Positions 11,401-22,378 of a stretch of DNA of 64,000 nucleotides are shown one piece after another (the first letter of the stretch is position 1; each line of letters starts with the position of its first letter). The position numbers and the translations under genes are program-made. The DNA lies in contig CM024758.1 in NCBI GenBank assembly GCA_014218235.1, positions 101,903,698 through 101,967,697 of the forward strand, in the 5' to 3' direction. Under the pieces are notes generated by a model. The model had not been told where the DNA came from and ran no database searches. It worked only from the letters and a program-made list of their open reading frames with translations. This stretch comes from Colocasia esculenta (lineage: Eukaryota; Streptophyta; Magnoliopsida; Alismatales; Araceae).

Positions 11401-11839
11401 GAGAAAGGATTTGGAGTTCGAGGTTGGCGATCATGTCTTCTTGAAGATATCGCCTACTCGTGGAGTTGTCAGATTTGGCAGGCATAGCAAGCTAAGCCCT
11501 AGGTTCATTGGCCCATATGAGATTCTCAGACGTTTGGGCAACGTGCGTACGAGCTAGCTTTACCCCCAGCTTTGGCTAGCGTTCACCCGGTATTCCACGT
11601 ATCTATGCTCAGGAAGTATGTCCGAGATCCGTCTCATGTGATTAGTCATGAGCCAGTGGAGATCCAGCCAGATCTTTCGTATCGAGCAGCCAGTAGCCAT
11701 TCTTGACCGGAAGGTTCAGCATCTCCGGAACAAGAGTATCGCGTCGGTGAAAGTTCTATGGCGGAACTTCTCGCGTGAGGAGGCTACGTGGGAGCTTGAG
11801 GATGCGATGAAGAAGAAGTATCCCCTTTTGTTTGAGTAG
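8421..11839 (+). pseudogene. pol of Tekay-1: protease, RT, RNase H, integrase, chromodomain
   Basis: One polyprotein broken by a few 1-bp indels. The open piece 8234-10243 holds protease (VLFDTGATHSFI), RT (CIDYRKLNQVTVKNRYPLPR; active site VFIDDVLVYS near 9544-9575; LGLAGYYRRFI) and RNase H (FAIYTDASRIGLGCVLMQ, HDLELAAVVHALKIW, TDHKSLRYF). The frame shifts at about 10240. Integrase follows: the zinc-binding part with CLVCQQVKAERQRPSGL, then core residues in TMDFVSGLPRS, SDRDPRFTS and HPQTDGQSERTIQTLEDMLR, spread over 10248-11557. A C-terminal chromodomain-like module (RNKSIASVKVLWRNFSREEATWE) ends with a stop at 11837. This module is thought to guide integration to heterochromatin. Catalytic motifs look intact, and only the frame breaks argue against activity. 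Confidence 0.9.
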
Positions 11840-11871
11840 TGTCGTTCTAACTTCGAGGACGAAGTTTCTTT

Positions 11872-11884
11872 AAGGGGGAGAGGG
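11872..11884 (+). other. Polypurine tract of Tekay-1
   Basis: AAGGGGGAGAGGG directly before the 3' LTR, the primer for plus-strand synthesis. Confidence 0.9.
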
Positions 11885-14800
11885 TGTAAGACCCTCGAAT
11901 TTCCGTCGTATTTTTTTCGTATTTATGTGTGTATATTGTGTTGAGTATGTATGTACGTATTTACGTGGATATTTAAATAGTATAAATACGTGTGCATGTG
12001 TTTATATTAACATAAATAATGTACTTATTGCATGATGATAGTGTGGATACGATACTATATGTACATTGCATGTATATATGCCGGTATGCATGGTTTTCTG
12101 CATAAATTAGGGTTCTGGCCGAAGGCCCTATTGGCGTCAATCCCCAGGCCGTTGAGGTGGTGTTAGCGTCCAGCCCTGGACGCCAACCCTAGCTCCGGCG
12201 TCCAGCGATCTGGACGTCAACTTCTCTGGCCTGCATGCGCAGCAGAGCTGCTATCTTCTGAAGCAAGGCATGGCAACCATTGGGGGATGTCCCCCAACGG
12301 CTCTGAACATGTCAATCGTATGGTGAGTGGGTGAGGGTTCTCCTACATCCTGAACCCGAATTGGCCTCTCCCCATTCTCACTTTCACCCTTGCAAGAGGA
12401 GAAAGAGGAGAGAAAACCCTAGAGCTCTGTGAGAAAACCCCAGTTTGAACCCCTAAAATCCGACCCTTGAAGCTGTTTTGGAGATCTTCTGCATCAAGGA
12501 GGGAGCTGAAGCAAAGGGAAGGCTTCCCCATCATCCCCTCGGCGTGGAGATCAACCAGAAGCTCGGAGGAAGGCGATCTTGGAGGTGCTTCTGCAACTTC
12601 TTGGACTGCCCAAGGAGGTCTTCACCAAGCCTCTAACCCCTTGAAGAATTTTTGAAGGCAAGTGACCTATCTATGGTATCCCCGTATGAGTCTAGGAGGT
12701 TTTTATAATTTTTATGGAATTTCCCTCGAGTCCTAGACCCTCCATTTCACCCAATTTCAGAGCTCGGGTCTGTGTTCTGCACAGACCTGAGTAAACGGCA
12801 AGGTCCCTGGACGCCTGTTCCTCCTTGGCGTCCATCGACCCTGCCGCTGACTCTGAGTCAGCGGCCAGAGACCGCCGTCTAGTTCTTCAGGACAGAACAG
12901 TGAGCTGTTCTGTCCCTCTATACGTTAATTTCGTTATGATTTTCGTGATGAGGATATATGGTATTCCTATAAGCTATGTATATTGTGCATTGTGGTTGTG
13001 GATGAATGTGGTGTGATGGTGAATGTGGGGCAATAATGTCTTGTAGACTTGTGAGCATAACTTGTAGAAATTTTGTGAATCAATGTTCCATGATTAGGAT
13101 TAGTTGAATATCTTGTTTTCAGTCTATTCATGAAGATTTGTGGGGCATGTATGTAGTTCTGAAATTTTGAAATTATGCATGCTTGTGGAATTGTAATAAG
13201 TTCGGTTCGGTAAAGTTAAAACATGCAAAAGCGGTTGTGGTAATTGATTTATAGATGTATGAATTAGGATGAGTTGTATTCTGAAATCATGCATTAGTAT
13301 TTTCTGTGCAAAACAGTAGTGGATGAATTTCAAATGTGTTAGACCCATGTTAGCTTAATTGTGAATAATATGCTAATTAGGTGTTTGATTTTCTGTAAAT
13401 CCTATTTAGCTCAGAAAAATCTGAAAAATTGAGGGTATGATTTTGAACCTGAAAACAGCATGTGGTTAAAATTTCAGGTTATTTGGAACAGTAAATAAAA
13501 AGTTATGTGTTTTCATGTGAATTGTGAATAATTCGTACATATGATCGTAATGTGATTTTATTTTGTTTAACCAGCATGATGGTGTGTTTACTATGTGTTG
13601 AAACTTGAAAACTCTGTAGTACCATGTTAGGAAAACAGAGGTGTTCATGTGAGTAAGAAAGTGTGAATGAAATGAAGAGTGCCAAGTGTAAAACCATGTG
13701 TAAAACGTTAAATGTGTAAAAGTGTAAACTGTGCCAATGTGATACTGCTTCCGAGAAGGCAGTGGAGCTGTATCAGGGAAAAGTCCCCCTGAGAAAGTTC
13801 ATTGTGTTAAGTGACCCTAAGGGCATTAGGGGGAAATCCTGGAGGTGGACAAGTACCACTGGTTAGGGTGGAGACTTGTTCTCCCGGTCTGCGCAGTCCA
13901 AGAGTCACCATTGCATTGCCTAGATGGTGCCTATGTGTTATGTGATGTGAATGTGTCCTTCTTTGGTGGTTTGGACTATGTGTCACGGCACTAAAATATG
14001 TGTAAAGTGTAATGTGTAAAGTGTATGTGACCATGTGTAAATGTGTAAGTGATATGTGAATGTGTATGTGTAAAGTGTAACCATGTGAAAAGAGGAAATT
14101 GTGAAAAAGAAAAATGTGAAAATCTAGATGTGCAATGTGTTATTGAAACCATGTGAGGCTAAATCTGAAACCATGTGAATTCAGAAAATGCATGTTATCC
14201 TTCTTGTGTTTATGTGTGCAAAGTGTTTAGAACCCATGATAGGGACAACAAATGAGTATGTGTGCAAGATGGCATGATGGATTGTTCATATGTTATGTTC
14301 TAAGCCACATTGTAGCTTCCATGTGTAGGTTTATAGTCTTTGAACCATGTGAAATCAGCAACCTAAAGCATGTTAAAAAGTTATGTATGTACTTAAGACA
14401 TGTGGAATCCATGCTAACTATGTTCCCCGTTCATGTGTGTAAATTGTCCATGTTGATAACTCTCATGTTTGGTTCTTATAAGGTTAAAGTTCATAAGTGA
14501 ATGGATTAGAGACCATGTGATAGGTGAATGTTATATTTTGAAATCTGAAAGCATGTGTTATGTGTAAAATTGTAGAACCTTCATGATAGGTTGAAACTTA
14601 AATGGACTAGCATGCTATGTGTTGCTAATTGTATGTGCTTGTAGAAACCACTAGGACTTGTACGTGTATATCATGTATAGTGTTACTTGCTGAGTCCCTG
14701 GACTCACTCCTTGCTTCGGCGTACAGGTGTAGTTGGTGACACGACACCGTTGGAGGAGACGGTGGAGACGGACTCCGAGCGCGGAGACTAGTTACTTGGA

Positions 14801-15128
14801 GCTTCCTTTGTGATTGTGTACTTCGTCGTATGTACTTGAACATTGTATTAGGATTCATGAAAAGAATGTAATATGTGGACATTTGTATTTCTATTTCAGC
14901 AAATTTAATCATGTGAATTTTAGTTCCTTTTTGCAAATTGTAAACTGCATGTATGTTTAATGTGGATGATGAATGAATGGAGATAGTTCTCTTTTACTTC
15001 CGCTACTCTTTATATATATTCGCGTGTATCTCAGCTGTTTGTATCGTTGGGTAAATGTCCCACTGTGAGGACTCTCGCTATATCGACGTGGGTCGGTATG
15101 ACCGTACCGGTATAATGAGGCCGTCACA
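11885..15128 (+). repeat. 3' LTR of Tekay-1
   Basis: 3244 bases, TG...CA, nearly identical to 3729-6975. Most differences are single-base length changes in homopolymers (for example near 12380-12410 and 12650) and a few substitutions. It contains no real gene: open frames here are by chance. Confidence 0.95.
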
Positions 15129-15133
15129 ATTAT
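15129..15133. repeat. Target site duplication ATTAT (right) of Tekay-1
   Basis: Repeats 3724-3728. Keeping one copy makes the LTR of element C continuous, as in its 5' LTR (GAATTATCC at about 40612). Confidence 0.95.
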
Positions 15134-17181
15134 CCTGGGTTCGGACTCCTCTCAACAGAGTCCTACGTCCATCCCTGAGCAACAACTCAGCTTTCACTAC
15201 CCAATGGTCAGCCCCCCTTATGGCCCCTTACACACCCAGCCGAAACAGCTTCTCTTCAACCCCGAATGGGGGAGGGAAGGGGGGGCAGGGGTGTGAATTA
15301 CAACACCCTGGATCCACCATGTCTTCCTTCCTACTAAAGGTACACACCCCCTTAGAACCCCCAGGATCTTCCTTCAACACAAAGGAACACTAGATCACAA
15401 TAATGTTAAATAGATCAGCCCCTAGATCAAGCTTATACAATGCTATATCTGAAGCTAAGACTGAGAGGGAAAGTTCTATATAGGAGGACACTCTCAATTT
15501 TCAGAAGCTCTCAAGACTAACCAATGAATGTAGAGAGCTAGAGCTAAACAATCAAAGGAGTGAGGCTTGGCTCTTCGAGATGCCGCATAAAAACTTGTGT
15601 AAGATTGTCGTTGATATTCTCAATCTAAAAAGCTATGTTCTTTCTGGAGCTTCAGTCTTCTTTTATATCTTCTATTTGAAATTTGAATGTTGAAGTGCCC
15701 GTTGTCTCTAAGCTTTTGTTTATGTTAGATTGCATGGTCATGTAGAGCTTCTTGTTCAACGGTCTTCATGCACGCACAGAGAGAAGATCTTTTGTAATAT
15801 CCTTTGGATTCTATTTTGTCCAACGTTGTATGACGAGTGCTGTCAAGACCGACATGCATTACAGCTTAAAATAGACAACTAAGCTGTCTCTTGTTGTCAG
15901 TCAACGTTAGATTGATTTTATACAGAAATAGAAGTTCAATTCTGTTCTTCTAAAAAGATGTTTACTGAATAAGCATGAAATAGAAGATATCGTTTTGCAT
16001 GCACTGTAGTGATACATTCAGTCATAATAAATGCATGGTTGTCAGAGAGATATACGTGAAGACTTTGATTTTTCAATGTATTCAAAAATGAGCTCGAAAA
16101 TCAATCATTATTTTCACATGGAATCGTTATATACATGACTTATGAAATCGTTATGAAAATGATTTGATATTCATGTAAATCGTTGTGCACTCATAAGCAA
16201 ACCGATGCACATACAAATCGTTATGCATTAATAATCAATCGTTGTAGAGACAATCGTTGTGACTCCATAAGCAAATCATTATGCACAAGTCGTTATAATC
16301 AAATCGTTAAAGACAATGTGAATGAATCGTTGTTTACTGTATCGAATCGTTACAGCGACCAAGTCGTTATGTAACTTGATGAATTGTTACAGTAACAGAG
16401 TCGTTATGTAACTTATCGAATCGTTTAGGGATCAAATCGTTTTGAAACTTCATGAGTCGTTGTGACACTGAAATCGTTGTTCTCACTTATCAAATCGATG
16501 TGAGAGCAAATCGTTGTTTCACTTAGAAATTGATTGAGAGCAAATCGTTGTTCTTACTTAAGAATCGATGTGAGAGCAAATCGTTGTTCTCACTTACGAA
16601 ATTGATGTGAGAGCAAATCGTTGTTCTCACTTAAGAAATCTATGCAAAAGCAAGTCGTTATGAATACTTAGCAAATCGTTATGAAAGTAAATCGTTGCGA
16701 TCACTTACCGAATCGTTGTGAGGGCAATCGTTGCGATCACTTAATGAATCGTTGTGAGGGCAAGTCGTTGCGATCACTTAACGAATCGTTGTGAGGGACT
16801 TCGTTGCGATCACTTAACGAATTGTTGTGAGGGCAAATCGTTGCGATCACTTAACGAATCGTTGTGAGATAGACTGTAATAGAGTGGCAATGACTTATGA
16901 AATCGTTATAGAACCAAAATCGATGTGAATGAGGAAATCGCTACGATTGTAAGGAAATCGTTATAACAACTAGATAGTCGATGTATACTTTAGAAAATTT
17001 CATGCTTTGAGCTTACATTGCTACAGAGTAAATAATGCTTACCCATTTAGCTTGTTATTCCTTGTTCATTTCCTGTGCTCAATCTCATAGAAAATATGTT
17101 AGATTAAACTTATATAGTTTTTTTAATCACCAAAATAAATATGTAATTAATTTAATTACATGGGGATAATGTTGATCATCA
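15134..17181 (-). mobile_element. 3' LTR of element C, proximal piece with internal minisatellite
   Basis: Continues 3561-3728 after Tekay-1. It ends CATCA at 17181, next to a reverse-complemented polypurine tract. By analogy with D's LTR border (CAACA then ATCTCCCCC), this is the LTR boundary. Most of 16130-16980 is an array of short repeats around ATCGTT (see the separate entry). No gene is visible. The ORF at 16183-16374 is within the repeat. Confidence 0.8.
16130..16985. repeat. ATCGTT-rich minisatellite inside the LTR of element C
   Basis: The word TCGTT recurs every 15-40 bases. Between 16690 and 16870 it settles into about five units of 37 bases (TCGTTGCGATCACTTAACG then AATCGTTGTGAGGGCAA). 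Between 16470 and 16640 a related unit has AAATCGTTGTTCTCACTTA and GATGTGAGAGC. Irregular copies flank both sides. Confidence 0.85.
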
Positions 17182-17195
17182 ATCTCTCCCTTTTT
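17182..17195 (-). other. Polypurine tract of element C
   Basis: ATCTCTCCCTTTTT on the plus strand (AAAAAGGGAGAGAT on the element's strand), directly before the 3' LTR. Confidence 0.75.
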
Positions 17196-17491
17196 GGTGA
17201 TGACAAAACTTATCAATAAGCATAGATGAACTGAAATGAATCTAAACGAAATTATGAAAATATAAGAGATATGTTTCAGAAGTACTATATTTTCTCCCCC
17301 TTTTGTCATTAAGCAAAAAGATACAAGAGTGAGACAAAGAAGAGAGAAAGAGGAGAGAACACCATGATATTGGATTAAGCTGAGGGGGTACAGGGAGATA
17401 GAAAGCAGGAGACAAAAGAGAGGCATAATGAGAAATAACTTCCCAAGTCTTATCTTCCTGCTGCTCAAATACAACCTGAAAACCACAGGAG

Positions 17492-18460
17492 CTAGAGAAT
17501 AGGAAGGGCCCATGGTGGGAGCCATCCTTTTGTGTTGAAGAACCAACTGCTCATTAAGGAAGTCAGCATATCGATCACGTGGAAAGGAAGTTTTAAAATG
17601 GCTGATCTTCCCAAAACTAGCACATGCAAGAAATTGATCCATAGAGGCAGGGTAGAAAATTTGCTTCTGCTCAGGTCCAGGCGCATGGCTACATGAACCA
17701 TGTATCTTTCAACCCAAGTTTTAAAGGGATCATTAACAAGGTGAATGGAGTTCATGTCTAGAAATGTAGCAGCTGACAATGGAGGTTTACCTTCCCTAGC
17801 TTGAGATTCATTTAGATCAGATATCTGCTGAGCAGACAAGGGATATAATCTAGCCCAATCTACAGGAGAGAGTCTTTTACATTCTGACAAAAGAGGAGTA
17901 AGAATCTCTGCACTGACATGACCCAAGTGATACTCTCTGAACAAAAATCTGTTGAAGGCGACTACAGAACCTTTCTGCACGTGGATTCTTCCCATGACTC
18001 TAGCAAAATGCTCAAAAATAATTGAGCCTACAGAGGACTCCATGACTAGAGAATGAAGACGGGGAAGAAACACAGAGGTAGACACCTGGAGGGAGGCAAA
18101 ATCAACTTGAATAGCTTCAGTGTGAGCTGCAGCTGATCTAAGTGCTTGAATGGCCTGCTTGAACTGACCTAGCTGGATTTCAGGGAGGTGATTGATATAT
18201 TGATAATTGTTGAACATCTGGTAATGCCTGATCATTTTAATCTCTTTCTGAATAAATGGGGCCCAGGTATCCTTGTGAAGGATCTGGAACCACTCAGATA
18301 AGGTCAAGGAGTGATCCCTGGGAGGAAATCCGGCTGATTTGGCAAGAAGAAATTTATTGTAGAGAGCTTTATGACTCTGAGCCCACTGCTCTTCAGTTTT
18401 GGCTTCGGCCATAGAGAAGATTTTGGATTTTTTAGATTTAGAGAGGGAAGTATATGGCAA
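17492..18460 (-). CDS. Extra ORF after pol of element C, second domain (unknown function)
   Basis: A 322-residue minus-strand frame, the longest clean ORF of element C. It starts in a Ser/Lys stretch, and a second possible start (MAEAKTEEQWAQSHKALYNK) lies 16 codons in. The sequence is mostly helical in look (WFQILHKDTWAPFIQKEIK, QFKQAIQALRSAAAHTEAI) with a conserved-looking tail (LNESQAREGKPPLSAATFLD). I see no catalytic motif, zinc finger, signal peptide or clear membrane span. It lies where Sireviruses carry an 'envelope-like' ORF, between RNase H and the 3' LTR. Resemblance to 'putative plant transposon protein' domains of retroelements is from memory and unverified. The reading runs into a hydrophobic out-of-family frame after about residue 290. 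Confidence 0.6.
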   Translation of the reverse strand: MPYTSLSKSKKSKIFSMAEAKTEEQWAQSHKALYNKFLLAKSAGFPPRDHSLTLSEWFQILHKDTWAPFIQKEIKMIRHYQMFNNYQYINHLPEIQLGQFKQAIQALRSAAAHTEAIQVDFASLQVSTSVFLPRLHSLVMESSVGSIIFEHFARVMGRIHVQKGSVVAFNRFLFREYHLGHVSAEILTPLLSECKRLSPVDWARLYPLSAQQISDLNESQAREGKPPLSAATFLDMNSIHLVNDPFKTWVERYMVHVAMRLDLSRSKFSTLPLWINFLHVLVLGRSAILKLPFHVIDMLTSLMSSWFFNTKGWLPPWALPIL

Positions 18461-18599
18461 AATGACATTGAGATGGTTAGTAAGGTTGAGATGAGGAAGG
18501 TTGATGATGGTAGCAAAAACAACTTCTGAAGGAATTCTCTGTAGAGTGGTTTATTTTTGTTGTCCACTATTAGAGAAAACTACAGAGGTGGATAGCAAG

Positions 18600-19575
18600 G
18601 ATCAGAAGAAATAGAGAAGTGGAGGTGATTTTTCTTTTCTTAGGAGCAGGGCTAGAAGAGCCTGTCCTATGGACATGATGACATTCTTTCAAGACTGATT
18701 TAGGATAGCTTCCTTAAATTCATCTTTAATGTTCCGGAGAAAGGGGCCATCAACTTGAGCACTTTCCGGAATGATAGTAATGAAGGAGGGTGGAGCAGGG
18801 ATGAAGAAAGGAATGAGAGGTAGAAACGAGTATGTCAGCTGGTCTAGAAGAGGAGGGACTAGAGGATGAGGAGGCTTCAGCTGATGATGAAGCTGAAGGG
18901 ACCTCAACGAAAGGAGGAGGGGGAGGAATAAAAGTGGTAGAGGCAGGAGATGAGAGTGTGTGTGAAGGAAATGGAGTAGGAGAAGAGATGGCTCTAGGTA
19001 GTGGTTGTTTGAAGGGTTGAGGGGCTAGTGGTGCTGAGGAGGAGGGGAAGGTGGAGAGAGAGGGCTGGTGTCTGAATGGGTGAAGGAGCTGGAGGCGCTG
19101 GAGCAACAGCTTCTTCTTCTGCTTGATGCAGCTCAGACTCGGACTCCACTGGCCCGATGGCCCTGACTCTTCTTCTGGTGGCCCTAAAGGCCTAGACTCT
19201 ACTGCATGCACTGGATCAACAATAGCTGGCCCTGATGGCCCTGTTGGATCTTCAGATAGCTTAGCAACACTTGGATCTCCAACATACACATCTTCAACAA
19301 TCAATGGCCCTGATGGCCGCTCAACCTCATTCTGCTGCTCTAAATTTTCAGGCCCGGATGGCCTTACTTCCTCTTCAATTGGTCCTGATGGCTGGACTTC
19401 AACAACTTCACCAACTGCTTCCACTGCTACTGATTCCTTTTCAATGATCTGTGGCCCGGATGGCCCTGAAGATGCCTCTGGAATCTGCCCTGATGGCTTA
19501 GCACTGCTAACTGGTTCAGCAGGTGAGTGAGCTAGAGGGGTAGAGGTGGATTGCTCCCTCGAAGATATAAGCTTC
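18600..19575 (-). CDS. Low-complexity middle of element C's extra coding region (PSGP repeats, then Pro/Ser)
   Basis: Best frame 18750-19424, extended upstream on a shifted frame to about 19575 (KKLISSREQSTSTP). The tetrapeptide PSGP or GPSGP recurs every 10-25 residues between acidic spacers (about 19180-19530), followed by a Pro/Ser/Ala-rich tract (about 18760-19100). This looks like an extended linker between the coiled-coil part upstream and the 17492-18460 domain downstream, probably one polypeptide in the source element. A plus-strand ORF over 19123-19530 is its antisense mirror. Confidence 0.5.
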
Positions 19576-19590
19576 TTGACATTGTCAAAC

Positions 19591-21236
19591 TCACCTTTTC
19601 ATCCATCTGCATAATTGCTTGAACATTCTAAAATCATCTCTCAAGTTGTGTACCTCAGTGGACAAGGCTCCAATCTCGCTTGCTGCTGAGGTCTGGCTGA
19701 TAATGTTAGACTGAATGTCAGACTTCAGAGATGTGAGAGACTTGCCTTGCTCATTCAGCCTTCTAATAATGGGTTTCAAATTTGCCTTCAACTGCTTCTT
19801 CTTGGCCTCTTATGAGCTACCCTTTTCCTTTTGCTACTTGCCCTTTCACTGGGCTCCATAGATTCAACATTTTCTTCAATATTCATGGGGCACTCTCAGT
19901 GTGCTCCCCCTGAGGAGCTGCTTCCTTCTCAACTCCTTGCTTCCCCTGAATGAGAGCATCATCCATTTGAACATCTTCATGAGCATCCTCTTGCTCCCCC
20001 TGACTGAGAGATTTCTCCATGATGATTTCCTCAGTGTGGCCTAGAGTCATATCTTTTGCCACTTGATCACCACAAATTACTGGCTCCTCCTGAATGCCTT
20101 GGATGGAGTCCAGCACATTCCTGAGTACATAGGCTACTCGGAAGATGGAGAATATCCTCTGAACTATGCCCAATGGGCTCAATGTCCTATGGGGGAATAT
20201 CCTCAATCCTGCTGCTAGATTCTACTGCTGTTGTTGCTGCTTCCACATATGGTGCTGCTGCTCTTTCTGCTGGTGCTGTTGCTACTTCTTCTACAGTTGG
20301 TGCTTCTATTGATGTTGCTCCTAGTTCTACTGCTGCCGGAACGGCTTGTTCCTCTTGAATCACAAGAATTGCTCCTGCAGCTTCCTGGTCCTCTTGGGCT
20401 TCGCCAATGATGGCTTCACCCTCAGCCACAGAAGTTTTTGACCACACACCATTAACAACAGAAAATCCACTTTTCCTTAAGTTCCTGCTGCGGATAGCTT
20501 GCCCCATTTTTTCAGAAACATCTCCTACCACATTGATGCCATAATGCTGAAAATTTTGGTCAGGAGATGGGCATAGGGTAGAGATACATTCAGCTTACTC
20601 TTTGTATCACATACCTGTGCATCTGCAAATTTCATCCTTTCCAATATTACTTTTGCCGTGTTGATACTTTGATTCTGGATAGCCCAGAACATCAGATCGG
20701 AGTCCGCCTTGGTGCAAGTGGAGAAGGTGGCACTCCTAGGGACTACTATTTGACACACAATGAAATTCAATAGGCGATTAAATGCACTCAACTGGTTGAT
20801 ATCTAGTTTACCATCCTTCAATCTGTATTCGGGACCAACAATCCCTAATCCTTTCGCCTGGATATCCACAGTGTGAACTCCACTGCGTCCAGAGGTAGTC
20901 ACACCAAATAGTGATGCCAATAGATCTCATGTGACCCTAATCCGAGTTCCCTTGACCATGGAAGTCAAGGTCTCGTCTTCCTCTGTCTTCAGACATACAA
21001 AGAAAGCTTTACAAGGTCCGGATAACTTACTTCTGATAGGGTGGCAGTCTTTTTCCACTTCAATCTGTCCATAGTTGTGACGATACTACCCATTCCGTTC
21101 TTCTGCAAGTCAGCCACATCCATGCTTTGTGTCCGCAAAGCTTGGTCTTTACTGAAGCAAATCTTTCCTGCTGCTCGGCCGTAAGAAATGCAGTTCCGTA
21201 GCCCCCGACGCTGTCGGAAACACCAGAAGAGGCCAT
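19591..21236 (-). CDS. Extra ORF after pol of element C, first domain with acidic region and coiled coil (frameshifted)
   Basis: The start is taken at ATG 21236-21234 (MASSGVSDSVGGYGTAFLTA), about 420 bases after the end of pol. Piecewise frames then give LASLFGVTTSGRSGVHTVDI, a QLSAFNRLLNFIVCQIVVPR segment and LNVSLPYAHLLTKIF (20525-20920), an Ala/Glu-rich region (20187-20531), a Gln/Glu-rich acidic region (19883-20206) and a heptad-like coiled coil (19591-19791: LNEQGKSLTSLKSDIQS, then EIGALSTEVHNLRDDF). About four 1-bp shifts break it. No enzyme motif is seen. Known Sireviruses have an ORF at this place whose role is unsettled. I do not claim an envelope function. Confidence 0.55.
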
Positions 21237-21654
21237 GGTTTTGGATGGAAAGAGTTTCTGGAGGACTAGAAAGAGAAATGGAATAGGAACCCTCAAGAAA
21301 TTTCAAGCGGGAAGCAGTTAGAAGCTTGAAATCTCAGGGAGTCGATGCCGGGGTCGATAGGGTATCGCCTTAGGCAGAAGGAAGAAGATGATGAAGGGAT
21401 GCAAATCGTTGCCACACAGATTTCAGGATGTATCAAAAGAGAAAAGTAACTTTTGAAAAACGGAGGCGGTATGATGGCAGAAAACGACAAACTGACTAGT
21501 TGATAGGAATAAACTTTTATAAAATAATGAACTGTCAAGACAAACTTAAAAAGATAGGCAATAATTAGAATTTTGCTCAAATTTTTGAGAGGAAAAATAA
21601 TTAAATTCTGAAAATTAATATTTCAATTTTAAACAGATAATTCTTTCACAATTT
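21237..21654 (-). other. Spacer between pol and the extra ORF of element C
   Basis: AT-rich, without a convincing coding frame. It may hold a leader or splice site for the downstream ORF, but I cannot identify one. Confidence 0.4.
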
Positions 21655-22378
21655 ACACATGTCTAATTCCCTTCTAAGAGAGTAGTAAATCTCTCTTCTG
21701 GTAAGGCCTTTGTGAAGATATCTGCTAATTGATTGTTGGTATCAATAAATGAAATATCTATGTTACCATTAGCTACATGATCACGAATAAAAGGATATCT
21801 AACCTCAATATGTTTAGTCCTTGAATGCTGTACTAGATTCTTGGTTAGATTTATTGCACTGGTGTTATCACATAATAGAGGATTGTCTTGATTTGGAGTC
21901 TATAGTCCTCCAGTTGTTGCTTAATCCATAGGAGTTGTGTATAGCAACTTCTAGCAGCTACGTACTCAGCTTCAGCTGTTGACAGAGCTACTGAATTTTG
22001 TTTCTTGAGGACCATGATATCAGACAACCTGCAAGGAATTGACAACAACCATGGTGCTTTTTCTGTCTATTTGCATCCAGCGTAGTCAGCATCAGAATAT
22101 CCTACTAAATAATTTCACATGATTTTGGATACCATAAACCTAAGTCATGGGTTTTTTCTAATATCTAAAAATCTTTTGACATTAATTAAATGAGATTCTT
22201 TTGGGTCTGCCTGATACCTAGCACACATGCATACACTAAATAGATATCGGGTCAACTGGCTATTAAGTATAGTAATGAGCCTATCATACCTCTGTAGATT
22301 TTTTGATCTACTTTCTTACCATCCTTGTCACTGTCCAGTCTTGTTGAAGTGCTCATTGGTGTTGACAGTGTAGGATCG
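21655..22378 (-). pseudogene. RT C-terminus and RNase H of element C (broken)
   Basis: 22252-22378 reads STRLDSDKDGKKVDQKIYRG then MIGSLLY, the conserved end of copia RT, continuing from 33212 across element D. RNase H follows with KKQNSVALSTAEAEYVAA (21851-22048) and, on a shifted frame, a HIEVRYPFIRDH-like segment and a QLADIFTKALP-like end near 21660. RNase H removes the RNA strand during cDNA synthesis. Stops and indels make this copy inactive. Confidence 0.75.
22374..22378. repeat. Target site duplication GACAG (left) of element D
   Basis: GACAG, repeated at 33212-33216 after D. Confidence 0.95.

Larger units (their letters stand above)
3729..15128 (+). mobile_element. Tekay-1: near-complete Ty3 chromodomain retrotransposon
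   Basis: An 11.4-kb element bounded by two LTRs of about 3.25 kb that start TGTAAGACCC and end CGTCACA. A perfect 5-bp target duplication ATTAT lies at 3724-3728 and 15129-15133. It has an initiator-Met PBS at 6981, a PPT at 11872, gag with two zinc knuckles, protease, RT, RNase H, integrase and a C-terminal chromodomain-like module, the order of the Tekay/Del lineage. It sits in the 3' LTR of element C. The two LTRs are nearly identical, differing mainly by one-base indels in homopolymers, so the insertion is young. All domains are present, but several 1-bp indels separate them. Confidence 0.95.

Noticed and set aside
19123..19530. Plus-strand ORF rich in GPDG
   Set aside because: It is the antisense of the PSGP repeat tract on the minus strand.
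17492..21236. Retroviral envelope gene in element C
   Set aside because: The position fits, but I see no signal peptide, fusion segment or C-terminal anchor, so envelope function is not claimed.
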